From Pseudomonadota bacterium (GTDB lineage Bacteria; Myxococcota; Myxococcia; Myxococcales; Myxococcaceae), in the NCBI GenBank assembly GCA_023423535.1, contig JAFAFL010000115.1, positions 1 to 41,833 of the forward strand: DNA of 41,833 nt. Reading direction: 5' to 3'. The position numbers and the translations under genes are program-made. The stretch's first letter is position 1, and each line of letters begins with the position of its first letter. This document shows positions 15,928-24,088 of this stretch, one piece after another. Under the pieces are notes generated by a model. The model was not told where the DNA came from. It did no database searches and saw only the letters and a program-made list of their open reading frames with translations.

Positions 15928-17448
15928 TTGAACGACCGCATCCAGAACCCCCGGGCCCGCGAGCTGTTGATGTCGGCAGAGGAGGCGGCCAGGCGCATCA
16001 GTCCCGGGATGACCGTGGCGATGAGCGGGTTCACCGGCGCCGGCTACCCGAAGGCCGTGCCCCAGGCGCTGGCCGCGCGCATGGAGCAGTCCAACTCCGA
16101 GGGCAAGCCGTTCCGCATCCGCGTGCTCACCGGCGCCTCCACCGCGCCGGAGCTGGACGGTGCGCTGGCGAAGGTGGAGGGCATGGAGCTGCGGCTGCCC
16201 TACCAGTCGGATCCCGTGGTGCGTGAGCGCATCAACGCCGGCACGCTCGAGTACATCGACATCCACCTCAGCCACGTGGCGCAGCACACCTGGTTCGGGT
16301 TCTTCGGCGAGATCGACGTGGCCATCGTGGAGGTGGCCGGCATCCTTCCGGATGGTCGGCTGATCCCCTCGTCGTCGGTGGGCAACAACAAGACCTGGCT
16401 GGACCAGGCCCGGCACGTGATCCTCGAGGTCAACGAGTGGCAGCCCCTGCAGCTCGAGGGCATGCACGACATCTACTACGGCACCGCGCTCCCTCCGAAC
16501 CGCAAGCCCATCCCGCTGGTGAAGCCGGACGACCGGATCGGCGAGAAGTACCTGCGCTGGGATCCCCCGAAGGTCGTGGCGGTCGTCCGCACGAACTCGC
16601 CGGATCGCAACTCCGCCTTCGCCCCGCCGGATGCGGCCTCGGAGCAGATCGCCGGACACCTGATCGACTTCCTCGGACACGAGGTCAAGCGCGGGAGGCT
16701 CGGGCCCCAGCTGCTGCCGCTGCAGTCCGGCGTGGGGAACATCACCAACGCCGTCCTCCAGGGCCTGGCGAAAAGCGGCTACCGGGGGCTCACGTCGTAC
16801 ACGGAGGTCATCCAGGACGGGATGCTCGCGCTGCTCAAGGAGGGCGTCGTGCGCGTCGTCTCCGGGACCTCGTTCTCGTTGAGCCCCGCCGGGCTGGAGG
16901 AGTTCCTCGGCAACGTGGACTTCTACAAAGAGCGCATCCTGCTCCGGCCGCAGGAGATCTCGAACCACCCGGAGGTCATCCGCCGGCTGGGCTGCATCGC
17001 CACCAACGGCATGATCGAAGCGGACATCTACGGCAACGTGAACTCAACGCACATTGCCGGCTCGAGGATCATGAACGGGATCGGCGGCTCGGGAGACTTC
17101 GCGCGGAACGCGTACCTGTCGATTTTCATGTCCCCCAGCCTGGCGAAGGGCGGCGCCATCTCCGGGATCGTTCCCATGGTCAGCCACGTGGACCACACCG
17201 AGCACGACGTGATGGTGCTGGTGACCGAGCAGGGCCTGGCGGATCTGCGCGGCCTCTCGCCGAAGCAGCGGGCCCCTCGGATCATCGAGCGCTGCGCCCA
17301 CCCCGAATACCGGCCGCTCCTGCAGGACTACTTCGATCGCGCGCGTCGCGAGAGCTACGGCCAGCACACCCCGCACCTGCTGCCGGAGGCGCTCTCCTGG
17401 CACCAGCGCTTCGTGGAGGCGGGGAGCATGAAGCTTCGGGGCGCCTGA
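15928..17448 (+). CDS. Acetyl-CoA hydrolase / succinyl-CoA:acyl CoA-transferase
   Basis: A 506-residue enzyme of the class I CoA-transferase family that includes AarC (succinyl-CoA:acetate), ScpC (propionyl-CoA:succinate) and Ach1-type acetyl-CoA hydrolases. It moves CoA between acids through a glutamyl-CoA thioester. The catalytic Glu is Glu293, in YTEVIQDG; the preceding SGVGNITNAVL and the downstream CIATNGMIEADIYGNVN are also family hallmarks. The two-domain layout and length match AarC. Substrate cannot be fixed from sequence. The TTG start at 15928 has GAGGAG 6 bases upstream, which decides it over the ATG at 15970. It is followed in the same direction, after 62 bases, by a BTAD-type regulator; whether they share a transcript is unclear. 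Confidence 0.92.
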   Translation: MNDRIQNPRARELLMSAEEAARRISPGMTVAMSGFTGAGYPKAVPQALAARMEQSNSEGKPFRIRVLTGASTAPELDGALAKVEGMELRLPYQSDPVVRERINAGTLEYIDIHLSHVAQHTWFGFFGEIDVAIVEVAGILPDGRLIPSSSVGNNKTWLDQARHVILEVNEWQPLQLEGMHDIYYGTALPPNRKPIPLVKPDDRIGEKYLRWDPPKVVAVVRTNSPDRNSAFAPPDAASEQIAGHLIDFLGHEVKRGRLGPQLLPLQSGVGNITNAVLQGLAKSGYRGLTSYTEVIQDGMLALLKEGVVRVVSGTSFSLSPAGLEEFLGNVDFYKERILLRPQEISNHPEVIRRLGCIATNGMIEADIYGNVNSTHIAGSRIMNGIGGSGDFARNAYLSIFMSPSLAKGGAISGIVPMVSHVDHTEHDVMVLVTEQGLADLRGLSPKQRAPRIIERCAHPEYRPLLQDYFDRARRESYGQHTPHLLPEALSWHQRFVEAGSMKLRGA

Positions 17449-17510
17449 GCGCACCCTGACGCATGACCGCTTTGAAGATGACCGCGTCCGGTGGAAGAGG
17501 GGACGTGCCG

Positions 17511-19535
17511 ATGCGGCTTCAACTGCTGGGAACGCCCCGGCTGCTCTGCGTGGACGAACCACAGCGGCTCGACCGCAAGGTCTCCGCGTTGCTCGCGTAC
17601 GTCGCGCTCTCGGGCCCCACGCCGCGCTCTCTGCTGCGCGAGTACCTCTGGCCGGACGCCACCCCGGATCGCGCGAGCACGAGCCTTCGGCAGACGCTGC
17701 ACCGGCTTCGCAGCCGTCTGCCCGGTGAGCTGCTTCTCGGGACGGAGCTCCTCTCGCTGGCCGAGGGCGTCGGCGTGGACGTTCTGGAAGCCGGACGCAC
17801 GGGTGGGACGGAGCTCGCGGAGGGCGCGCTGCTGGGGCCCTTCGACTTCTCCGACTGCCCCGACTTCGACGCGTGGCTGCAGGTGCAGCGGCAACGTCTG
17901 GAGGGGATCCATCAACGCGCGCTCCGGGATCGGGTCGCGGGCCTGGAGGAGGCGGGCGATTGGCAGAGGGCGCTGGCCCTCGTGGAGCAGGCGCTGGCGC
18001 GTACGCCCACCGACGAGGGCTGGTACCAGCGCGGAATGCGGCTGTACTACCTCCTCGGCGATCCGGTGGCCGCGCGTGGCCTCTACCAGCGCTGCGCTCG
18101 GGTGCTGCAGCAGGCGCTGCAGATCTCTCCCTCGGACGAGACGGAGACGCTCGCGCGCAGCATCGAACGGGGAACGCTGCCGAGCCCCAGGCTCGCACGC
18201 CCGCGGCACACCGCGCTGCCGGTCACCGCGCTGCGTCCGCCCGTGCTTGCCGGACGAGATCGCGAGTGGGAGGCGATGGAGCGGGCGTGGGAGGCAGGTC
18301 AGCTCGTCTTCGTCTCGGGGGAACCAGGGGTGGGCAAGAGCCGCCTCGTGCGCGACTTCGTGGCGAGCCGCGGCTCCTACTGCTGGACCGAGAGCCGCCC
18401 CGGCGACGAGCACGTGCCGCTCGCGTCCTACACCCGCCACGTGCGCCGGCTGATGGCGCTGAACCCCGGGCTCGACCTTCCGGACTGGGTTCGCCGCGAG
18501 CTGGCGCGGGTGCTCCCCGAGCTCGACGTGCCGGATGCCGCGCCACCTCCGCTCGCGGGCACGCTGCAGCGGCAGCGCTTTCTCGATGCACAGCTCCAGG
18601 TGTGGTGCCGCGCGCTGGAGGCGGTGAGCGGCTTCGTCGTCGACGACCTGCAGTTCGGCGATCACGCGACGAACGACATCGGCGAGTACATCTACTCGCA
18701 CGGGTTTCCGCTGGGGAGGCACGGGGGCCTGCCGCCGTCGGTGCTCATCTTCCGCACCGGGGAGCTGCGCCCGGCGAGCGCGGCGGTGGTGCACCGGATG
18801 GTGGACGCCGGCGTCGCCACCCACGTCCGGCTCGAGCGCCTCGACGAAGAGGCCGTCGGCGAGATGCTGGAGGGCATGGGTTTGCCGGGCGTGACGCGGC
18901 ACGCGGCGGAGATCGGGCGCTACACGGGCGGCAACCCGCTCTTCATCGTCGAGACGGTGAAGCATCTCGTGGAGCGCGGCGGCGTCGAACCGGCGTGGCC
19001 CGAGCGCCTTCCGCCGCCGGGCAGGGTCCGGCTGCTCATCGAGACGCGCCTGCAGAGACTCTCCCAGGCAGCGCAGCAGCTCGCGCAGGTGGCCTCGCTC
19101 GCCGCGACCGCGTTCGACCTCGAGCTCGCCGCCGCGGTGCTGGAGGTGCCGGTGCTCGCCCTCGATGCGCCGCTGCGCGAGCTGGAGTCCGCGCAGGTGC
19201 TGCGTGACGGCCGCTTCGTGCACGACGTTCTCGCCGAAGCGGTCGGCGCCGCCATTCCTGACGCGTTGCGCGCCGTTCTCCATCGTCGCATCGCCACCTT
19301 CTGGGAGACGCGCGGCGCGGCGCCTTCGCTGGTCGCCCACCACTGGGTGTCCGGCAAGGAGGACGCGCGCGCCATCCCGTTGCTCCTGCGCGCGGCGCTC
19401 GGCGAGGAGGCGGCGCTGCGGCCCGAGGAAGCCTCCGCGCATCTCGAGAGGGCCGCGCGGCTGCTCGAAGGTTCGGGGCGGCTGGCCGAAGCGGCGGCAT
19501 GCCGGCGGCGGGCCGAGGAACTAACGCTCGCGTAA
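17511..19535 (+). CDS. BTAD-type transcriptional regulator with ATPase domain
   Basis: A 674-residue regulator. Residues 1-85 (MRLQLLGTPRLL..., then a basic helix LRQTLHRLRSRLP) match the winged-helix head of SARP/BTAD proteins. Residues ~100-220 form the helical bacterial transcriptional activation domain (TPR-like: QRQRLEGIHQRALRDRV, LVEQALARTPTDEGWYQRGMR shortened here). From ~245 there is an AAA/NACHT-like ATPase with Walker A GEPGVGKSR (Lys276) and a probable Walker B in GFVVDDLQF, followed by winged-helix and helical repeats. Such proteins usually activate nearby genes on an unknown cue and use ATP as a switch. The ATG at 17511 is preferred to 17463 because AGGGGA lies 7 bases upstream and the protein then begins at the DNA-binding fold. 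Targets are unknown; the adjacent CoA-transferase and flavoprotein genes are candidates. Confidence 0.85.
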   Translation: MRLQLLGTPRLLCVDEPQRLDRKVSALLAYVALSGPTPRSLLREYLWPDATPDRASTSLRQTLHRLRSRLPGELLLGTELLSLAEGVGVDVLEAGRTGGTELAEGALLGPFDFSDCPDFDAWLQVQRQRLEGIHQRALRDRVAGLEEAGDWQRALALVEQALARTPTDEGWYQRGMRLYYLLGDPVAARGLYQRCARVLQQALQISPSDETETLARSIERGTLPSPRLARPRHTALPVTALRPPVLAGRDREWEAMERAWEAGQLVFVSGEPGVGKSRLVRDFVASRGSYCWTESRPGDEHVPLASYTRHVRRLMALNPGLDLPDWVRRELARVLPELDVPDAAPPPLAGTLQRQRFLDAQLQVWCRALEAVSGFVVDDLQFGDHATNDIGEYIYSHGFPLGRHGGLPPSVLIFRTGELRPASAAVVHRMVDAGVATHVRLERLDEEAVGEMLEGMGLPGVTRHAAEIGRYTGGNPLFIVETVKHLVERGGVEPAWPERLPPPGRVRLLIETRLQRLSQAAQQLAQVASLAATAFDLELAAAVLEVPVLALDAPLRELESAQVLRDGRFVHDVLAEAVGAAIPDALRAVLHRRIATFWETRGAAPSLVAHHWVSGKEDARAIPLLLRAALGEEAALRPEEASAHLERAARLLEGSGRLAEAAACRRRAEELTLA

Positions 19536-19560
19536 CGGGGCGTGTCGTTCAGTGCGCGCC

Positions 19561-20640
19561 ATGAACGACCCAACATCCTCACGCCCGTCCCGCGGACTCG
19601 AAACCCGCCTCACGCGCGCCTACGGGCTGCGCCATCCCTTCGTCTCCGCCGGCATGGCCTTCGTTGGCCTCCCCGAGCTCGTCATCGCGGTGAGCAACGC
19701 GGGCGGCATGGGCACTCTCGGCGCGGCGACCGAACCTCCCGTCGTGCTCCGGGCGCGCCTCGCCGCCATCCGCGAGGGGACGAGTCGCCCCTATGGGGTG
19801 GACTTCATCCTCGCCGGCGAAGGCCCCACCGCGTTCACCCAGCAGGCGCACCTCGACGCCTGCATCGAGGCGAAGGTGCCAGTGGTCACCTTCCACTGGG
19901 GGCTTCCGCCGCGGGAGTGGATCGAAGCGCTGCAGTCCGCGGGCACGCGCGTGTGGGTGCAGGCAGGCTCGCTCGACGTCGCGCAGGCGGCGCTGGCGCT
20001 GGGCGTGGACGGCATCGTGGCGCAGGGGAGGGAAGCGGCGGGCCACAACCGCTCGGAGGTTCCGCTGCTGAAGCTGCTGCGCGAGGTGAGGGCCGCCGCG
20101 GGTGAGAACGTGGTCGTGCTCGCCGCCGGAGGCATCGCCGACGGTGAGACGGCCGCACGCGCGCTCCGGCACGGTGCAGACGGGGTGTGGGTCGGAACGA
20201 GGCTTGTGGCCTCGGAAGAGGCGTACGCCCACCCGGGCCACAAGCAGCGCATCGTCGAGGGCGGCGCCGAGGACTCCTGCTTCACCACGCTCTTCGGCCC
20301 CGAGTGGCCGGGCCAGCGCCAGCGCGTGTTCCGCAACCGCGTCGTCCGCGAGTGGGCCGGCCACGAAGACGCGCTCCCGCCGCCTCCCACCGAGCCCGTC
20401 GTCATCGGCACCACGCGCCTGTTTCCCGGCGTCGTCGGCGCGCCCTACGAGATGGCGAAGTTCTCCGCCTTCGTTCCCCACCGCGAGACCGAGGGGGATC
20501 TGGAGGAGATGGACCTGCCCGCGAGCGGCGCCGCGATGGAGCGCATCCACGACATCCTTCCCGCCCGCGAGATCGTCGAGCGGATGATGGCCGACGCAGG
20601 CCGGCATCTGTCCCGGTCCGAAGCGCCCGACCGCGAGTAG
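19561..20640 (+). CDS. Nitronate monooxygenase-like FMN protein
   Basis: A 359-residue TIM-barrel flavoprotein of the nitronate monooxygenase / 2-nitropropane dioxygenase family. Family marks: the N-terminal FMN-binding HPFVSAGMAFVGLPELV, SNAGGMGTLGAA, a strand-end GVDFIL, the active-site region VAQGREAAGHNRSE with the conserved His, and the phosphate-binding VLAAGGIADGETAARAL and GADGVWVGTR. The His is followed by Asn rather than the xG of classical enzymes, so it may belong to a relative with another substrate (inference). The ATG at 19561 is chosen; a GTG at 19552 is possible and neither has a clear ribosome site. It begins 25 bases after the BTAD regulator gene and is probably co-transcribed with it. 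Confidence 0.87.
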   Translation: MNDPTSSRPSRGLETRLTRAYGLRHPFVSAGMAFVGLPELVIAVSNAGGMGTLGAATEPPVVLRARLAAIREGTSRPYGVDFILAGEGPTAFTQQAHLDACIEAKVPVVTFHWGLPPREWIEALQSAGTRVWVQAGSLDVAQAALALGVDGIVAQGREAAGHNRSEVPLLKLLREVRAAAGENVVVLAAGGIADGETAARALRHGADGVWVGTRLVASEEAYAHPGHKQRIVEGGAEDSCFTTLFGPEWPGQRQRVFRNRVVREWAGHEDALPPPPTEPVVIGTTRLFPGVVGAPYEMAKFSAFVPHRETEGDLEEMDLPASGAAMERIHDILPAREIVERMMADAGRHLSRSEAPDRE

Positions 20641-20684
20641 GCCCGAACGTGGGGGCACGACGCCGCTCGGGAGGTTCGTCCCTT

Positions 20685-20699
20685 CACGAGGGCCTCGTG
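20685..20699. promoter_or_regulatory. Palindrome, candidate enhancer site for the sigma-54 promoter
   Basis: CACGAGG-g-CCTCGTG is a perfect inverted repeat with 7-base arms. Its centre lies about 94 bases upstream of the expected start of transcription from the sigma-54 element at 20760, the usual distance for a bacterial enhancer-binding protein. It could instead be a 3' hairpin of the flavoprotein gene, which ends 45 bases earlier, but no T tract follows. Confidence 0.45.
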
Positions 20700-20759
20700 C
20701 ACGACATCGGCGTCGCGCTTCTCGCACCGGTCCATGCGCGCGCTCGGGGCAGCGGCCCA

Positions 20760-20775
20760 TGGCACATGTCTTGCG
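20760..20775 (+). promoter_or_regulatory. Sigma-54 (-24/-12) promoter candidate
   Basis: TGGCAC-atgtc-TTGCG matches the -24/-12 consensus, with exactly 10 bases between the invariant GG (20761-20762) and GC (20773-20774). Transcription would begin near 20786, two bases before the ATG of the downstream lipoprotein, so the message would be essentially leaderless; the absence of any Shine-Dalgarno sequence there agrees. Confidence 0.6.
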
Positions 20776-20787
20776 ACCTCACCCCCC

Positions 20788-21972
20788 ATGACCTCAACGC
20801 GCCTCGTGGTGTTCCTCACGTCGGTCGGTCTCCTCCTGGGCTGTGTGGCGGAAGAGGTCGCGCCGAAGGAGGGCCGGAACCCCATCTACGGCGACGAGGG
20901 GAAATCGGCGGTCAACCCGCTGTTCGAAGGGACGATGCTCACCGTCGATCCCGGGGGCCGGCCGGTGGTGGTCTATGCGGAGAAGGTGATCGAGAAGGCC
21001 ATCCCCGGGCTCAAGGACACGGTGAAGACGCAGGTTCGGGTGGTGCGACCCGACGCGGTGGGCGATGGGGCGGCGCAGCCGGTCGTGGGGGACGCATCGC
21101 CTCGCGCGTTGGGCACGGTGAAGGGCGTCGTCCACCTGCTCGTCTCCGCTTCGGACGGGACCCTGTCGAGCCTGGTTGTCGGCGGCGGGCAACAGGCCCC
21201 GGTGCCGCTCCCGGGCTTCACCGCGGGCGACTTTGGCCCCGTGCACCGGCCGGCGGTGAACATCGGAGGGACCGCGTTCGCGGCGCTGCAGGGCGCCGGT
21301 GGTGAGTACGACGGACAGGCCGTGCTGGTGGAACTCAACCCCTCGAGCGGGAGACCGCGTGTGCTCGCCGTGGGCGAGCCCTTGAAGCAGCTCGCCGCGC
21401 GTTTCCTCGCCCATGGCAGTGACGCCCAGCCGGAGTTCGCCGTCGCCTTCGAAGGCGCGACCGGGGTGCACACCGCCCTCTCTGCCGGCGGGGAGCTGAC
21501 GTCCACCGTGGAGACGGGGAAGGCGGGCACGCCGCTGGCGGTGTGGACCGACGGCAAGCTGGCGAAGACGGTCGTGGACACGCGAGCGGGCCAGCTCCTC
21601 CTTCTCGGACGAGAGAGCGTCGAGGTGGCAGTGAGCACGAGCGCGCTGTGCCGTGCGGCCACCTTCTCGCCCGAAGGGAAGCCCTACGCGCTGGAGGTGA
21701 CGCAGACCGAGGTGAAGCTCCTCGACGCGAGCGGCACGGCCCTCGTCACCGAGAAGGAGACCTTCGCGGAAGGCGACTTCGCAGACTGCGCCGTGGTGGT
21801 CACCGAACGGGAGGCACACCTCGTGTGGCGCAAGCTGCGCTCTCCGCCGACGGAGTCGCGCATCGAGCTCGACGAGATCACCTACCTGCAGGAGCCTCTG
21901 AACGGCAGCACCGCGCCCCGGCTGAAGACGAAGCACGATACGGCGAAGAACAGCATCAGCAACGTCCGCTGA
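20788..21972 (+). CDS. Lipoprotein of unknown function, sigma-54 promoter candidate
   Basis: A 394-residue exported lipoprotein; signal peptide MTSTRLVVFLTSVGLLLGC with Cys19 as the lipidation site. An in-frame start at 20734 is rejected because it would place non-signal sequence before the hydrophobic stretch. The mature part is predominantly beta strand, with repeated short hydrophobic runs followed by Gly or Asp (VHLLVSASDGTLSSLVVGG, PLAVWTDGKLAKTVV), which suggests a propeller-like or beta-sandwich fold, but I cannot assign a family. It has only two cysteines after the lipobox. It is convergent with tyrS. The sigma-54 element and palindrome upstream imply expression under a specific signal. 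Confidence 0.75.
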   Translation: MTSTRLVVFLTSVGLLLGCVAEEVAPKEGRNPIYGDEGKSAVNPLFEGTMLTVDPGGRPVVVYAEKVIEKAIPGLKDTVKTQVRVVRPDAVGDGAAQPVVGDASPRALGTVKGVVHLLVSASDGTLSSLVVGGGQQAPVPLPGFTAGDFGPVHRPAVNIGGTAFAALQGAGGEYDGQAVLVELNPSSGRPRVLAVGEPLKQLAARFLAHGSDAQPEFAVAFEGATGVHTALSAGGELTSTVETGKAGTPLAVWTDGKLAKTVVDTRAGQLLLLGRESVEVAVSTSALCRAATFSPEGKPYALEVTQTEVKLLDASGTALVTEKETFAEGDFADCAVVVTEREAHLVWRKLRSPPTESRIELDEITYLQEPLNGSTAPRLKTKHDTAKNSISNVR

Positions 21973-21993
21973 CGCCGGCGAGCGCTCGCGGCG
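21973..21993. terminator. Hairpin between convergent genes
   Basis: Inverted repeat around GCGAGCGCTCGC, extended by CGCC and GGCG with one bulged G, occupies the 22-base gap between the lipoprotein and tyrS stop codons. No T tract is present. It could serve as a shared 3' hairpin. Confidence 0.35.
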
Positions 21994-21994
21994 A

Positions 21995-23257
21995 CTACCC
22001 CAGCTTCACCCGCGCCGCCTTCAGCTTCCCCACCTGGATGAGGAACTCCCCGGCCGGAAGCTCGTGCTTCGGGTCGGAGACCTTCTCCCCGTTCACCCGC
22101 ACGCCGCCCTGGCCCATGAGTTTGCGGGCCTCGGTGGCGGACTGGGTGAGCCCGACCTCGGTGCACACGCGCGGCAGCGGCATCCCGGCAGCACCGTCCA
22201 GCGACAGCGTGCGCAGCTCCATCGCCGACACGTCGAGGTCCCTCTTCGCGAACCGGCGCTCGAAGGCCTCCGCCGCTTCCTTCGCCGCGGCCTCTCCCTG
22301 GAAGCGCGCCGTCATCTCGCGCGCGAAGGCGACCTTCACGTCCTTCGGATGGGCCTTCTGCAGCGCCACGTCCGCCTGCAGCGCCTCGATCTCCTTCAGC
22401 GAGCGCGAGGAGAGCAGCAGCTGGTACCGCCACATGAGCTCATCGCTGATGCTCATCAGCTTCCCGAAGATCTGCTCCGCCGGCTCCGAGATCCCCACGT
22501 AGTTGTCGAGGCTCTTCGACATCTTCTCCTTGCCGTCGAGCCCCTCGAGGATCGGCCCGGTCATGATGACCTGCGGCTCCATCCCGTACTCCTTCATCAG
22601 CTGCCGGCCCACGAGCAGGTTGAAGAGCTGGTCGGTGCTCCCCAGCTCCACGTCGCTCTTCAGCGCCACCGAGTCGTAGCCCTGCAGGAGCGGGTACATG
22701 AACTCGTGGATGGAGATGGGCCGGTTCTCCGCCCAGCGCTTCTTGAAGTCGTCGCGCTCGAGCATCCGCGCCACCGTGTAGCGCGACGCGAGCCGGATGA
22801 GCCCTTCGGTCCCCAGGGCGTCGAGCCACTCGCTGTTGAACCGAACGAGCGTCTTCTCCGGATCGAGAACCTTGAAGACCTGCTCCTTGTAGGTCTCCGC
22901 GTTCTTCGCCACCTCCTCACGCGTCAGCGCCGGCCTCGCCGCGTTCTTCCCCGACGGGTCGCCGATGAGCCCGGTGAAGTCGCCGATGAGGAAGACGACC
23001 GTATGCCCGAACTCCTGGAACCTTCGCATCCGCGTGAGCAGCAGCGAGTGCCCGAGGTGCAGGTCCGGCCGCGACGGATCGAAGCCCGCCTTGATCAGCA
23101 GCGGCTGGCCCTTGTCGTACGAACGCCCGAGCTTCTTCTTCAGCTCCTCGGGCACGTGGAGGTCCACGGTGCCGCGGGTGATCTCCTCGTACTGCTCCTC
23201 GGGCGTGGCGCGGCGGAGCGCGGCCTGGGCCTCGGAAGGGGACGCGTTGGGGGACAT
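21995..23257 (-). CDS. tyrS: Tyrosyl-tRNA synthetase
   Basis: A 420-residue class I aminoacyl-tRNA synthetase that charges tRNA-Tyr. The HIGH signature is HLGH (residues 67-70) and the second signature is a full KMSKS (245-249) in DGKEKMSKSLDNY; retention of KMSKS, with the insertion pattern and PLLQGYDSVAL, places it in the TyrZ-like bacterial subgroup. A C-terminal S4-like RNA-binding domain occupies ~350-420 (ARKLMGQGGVRVNGEKV). It lies 27 bases after the DUF4190/pilin-like gene and is probably co-transcribed with it. An extended -10-like TGCTATAGG just upstream of the ATG, and no clear ribosome site, would also allow a leaderless transcript of its own, but that is weak. Confidence 0.97.
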   Translation of the reverse strand: MSPNASPSEAQAALRRATPEEQYEEITRGTVDLHVPEELKKKLGRSYDKGQPLLIKAGFDPSRPDLHLGHSLLLTRMRRFQEFGHTVVFLIGDFTGLIGDPSGKNAARPALTREEVAKNAETYKEQVFKVLDPEKTLVRFNSEWLDALGTEGLIRLASRYTVARMLERDDFKKRWAENRPISIHEFMYPLLQGYDSVALKSDVELGSTDQLFNLLVGRQLMKEYGMEPQVIMTGPILEGLDGKEKMSKSLDNYVGISEPAEQIFGKLMSISDELMWRYQLLLSSRSLKEIEALQADVALQKAHPKDVKVAFAREMTARFQGEAAAKEAAEAFERRFAKRDLDVSAMELRTLSLDGAAGMPLPRVCTEVGLTQSATEARKLMGQGGVRVNGEKVSDPKHELPAGEFLIQVGKLKAARVKLG

Positions 23258-23284
23258 GCCGCGCCCTATAGCAGAGCGCCCGCG

Positions 23285-23983
23285 CTACTCGGTGACGTCG
23301 CTCACGTGGTTGTGAGGTTGCCCTGCGGGGACGAGCTCCCCGTCGAGCTCGCGGTCCGCGGTGGAGATCGACCAGACGTCGTAGGTGTCGTCGCCGTCGA
23401 TGTTGCCGGCGCAGGCGATGGTCGCCGTGCAGTCGTCAGGGCACTCGCCGACGATGCCCGGCTCCACACCCTCGATCATCAGACGGAAGGCAACGTCCGG
23501 ATCCGTCTGGGCCTGGCGTGTCGGCCGCAGCGCGTTCGCCTCGTCGCCCTCGTAGATCGGCTCCGGCCCGAAGAAGTACGCGTACCGGCTCCCCTCCGGC
23601 GAGAAGCCCAGCTCGCGGACGTTCTCGGAGTACCCGTCGTTCTCCAGGAAGACCATGCGCTGCGCCGTGTACGCCGCGCGCAGGTTCGCCTTGCACTCCG
23701 ACTGCTTCGCGCGCGCCTGGAAGCGCAGGTAGTTCGGAATGGCGATCGCCGGCAGCGGCAGGCAGAGCATGAACACGCCGCTGAGCACGATGCCGGTGAT
23801 CGCGAGGCCCTTGCCCTTGAGCGTCGGGTCCTTGCCGATCCGCGTCAGCGCGACGATCCCGAGGATGAGCCCCACGGGAAAGCAGAGGAACGCGCCCACC
23901 AGCGCGCCGATCGCAAGTCGGGAGGTCTTCTGCGGACCCCCGGGCGGAGGCGTGGTGGGCGGCTGCGGCGGAAACGTGGACAA
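23285..23983 (-). CDS. DUF4190 / type IV pilin-like fusion protein
   Basis: A 232-residue membrane protein. A Pro-rich N-terminus (residues 1-20) is followed by two hydrophobic helices at ~24-46 and ~60-82 separated by a short basic loop (RIGKDPTLKGKG), the form of DUF4190 proteins. The second helix runs into AIPNYLRFQARAKQSECKANL, which closely resembles the start of type IV pilin and pseudopilin N-terminal helices. The remainder resembles a small pilin head domain with cysteines (ECPDDC, IACAGN). There is no prepilin peptidase site, so it is probably anchored rather than polymerised (inference). Such fusions appear repeatedly in myxobacteria as far as I recall; the role is unknown. It is first gene of a probable two-gene unit with tyrS. 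Confidence 0.78.
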   Translation of the reverse strand: MSTFPPQPPTTPPPGGPQKTSRLAIGALVGAFLCFPVGLILGIVALTRIGKDPTLKGKGLAITGIVLSGVFMLCLPLPAIAIPNYLRFQARAKQSECKANLRAAYTAQRMVFLENDGYSENVRELGFSPEGSRYAYFFGPEPIYEGDEANALRPTRQAQTDPDVAFRLMIEGVEPGIVGECPDDCTATIACAGNIDGDDTYDVWSISTADRELDGELVPAGQPHNHVSDVTE

Positions 23984-24088
23984 GGGCGACCCTTCCGGAG
24001 CGCTGGGCTCCCGCGAAAGGCCGCCTGCTTACCACACGACAGTCAATGACCGCGCGCGCCGGTTGCGCCGCGCGGCGCCAGACGAGCG

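Noticed and set aside
23258..23273. TGCTATAGG as an extended -10 promoter giving leaderless tyrS
   Set aside because: No -35 element and the short gap to the preceding gene suggest co-transcription; mentioned under tyrS only.
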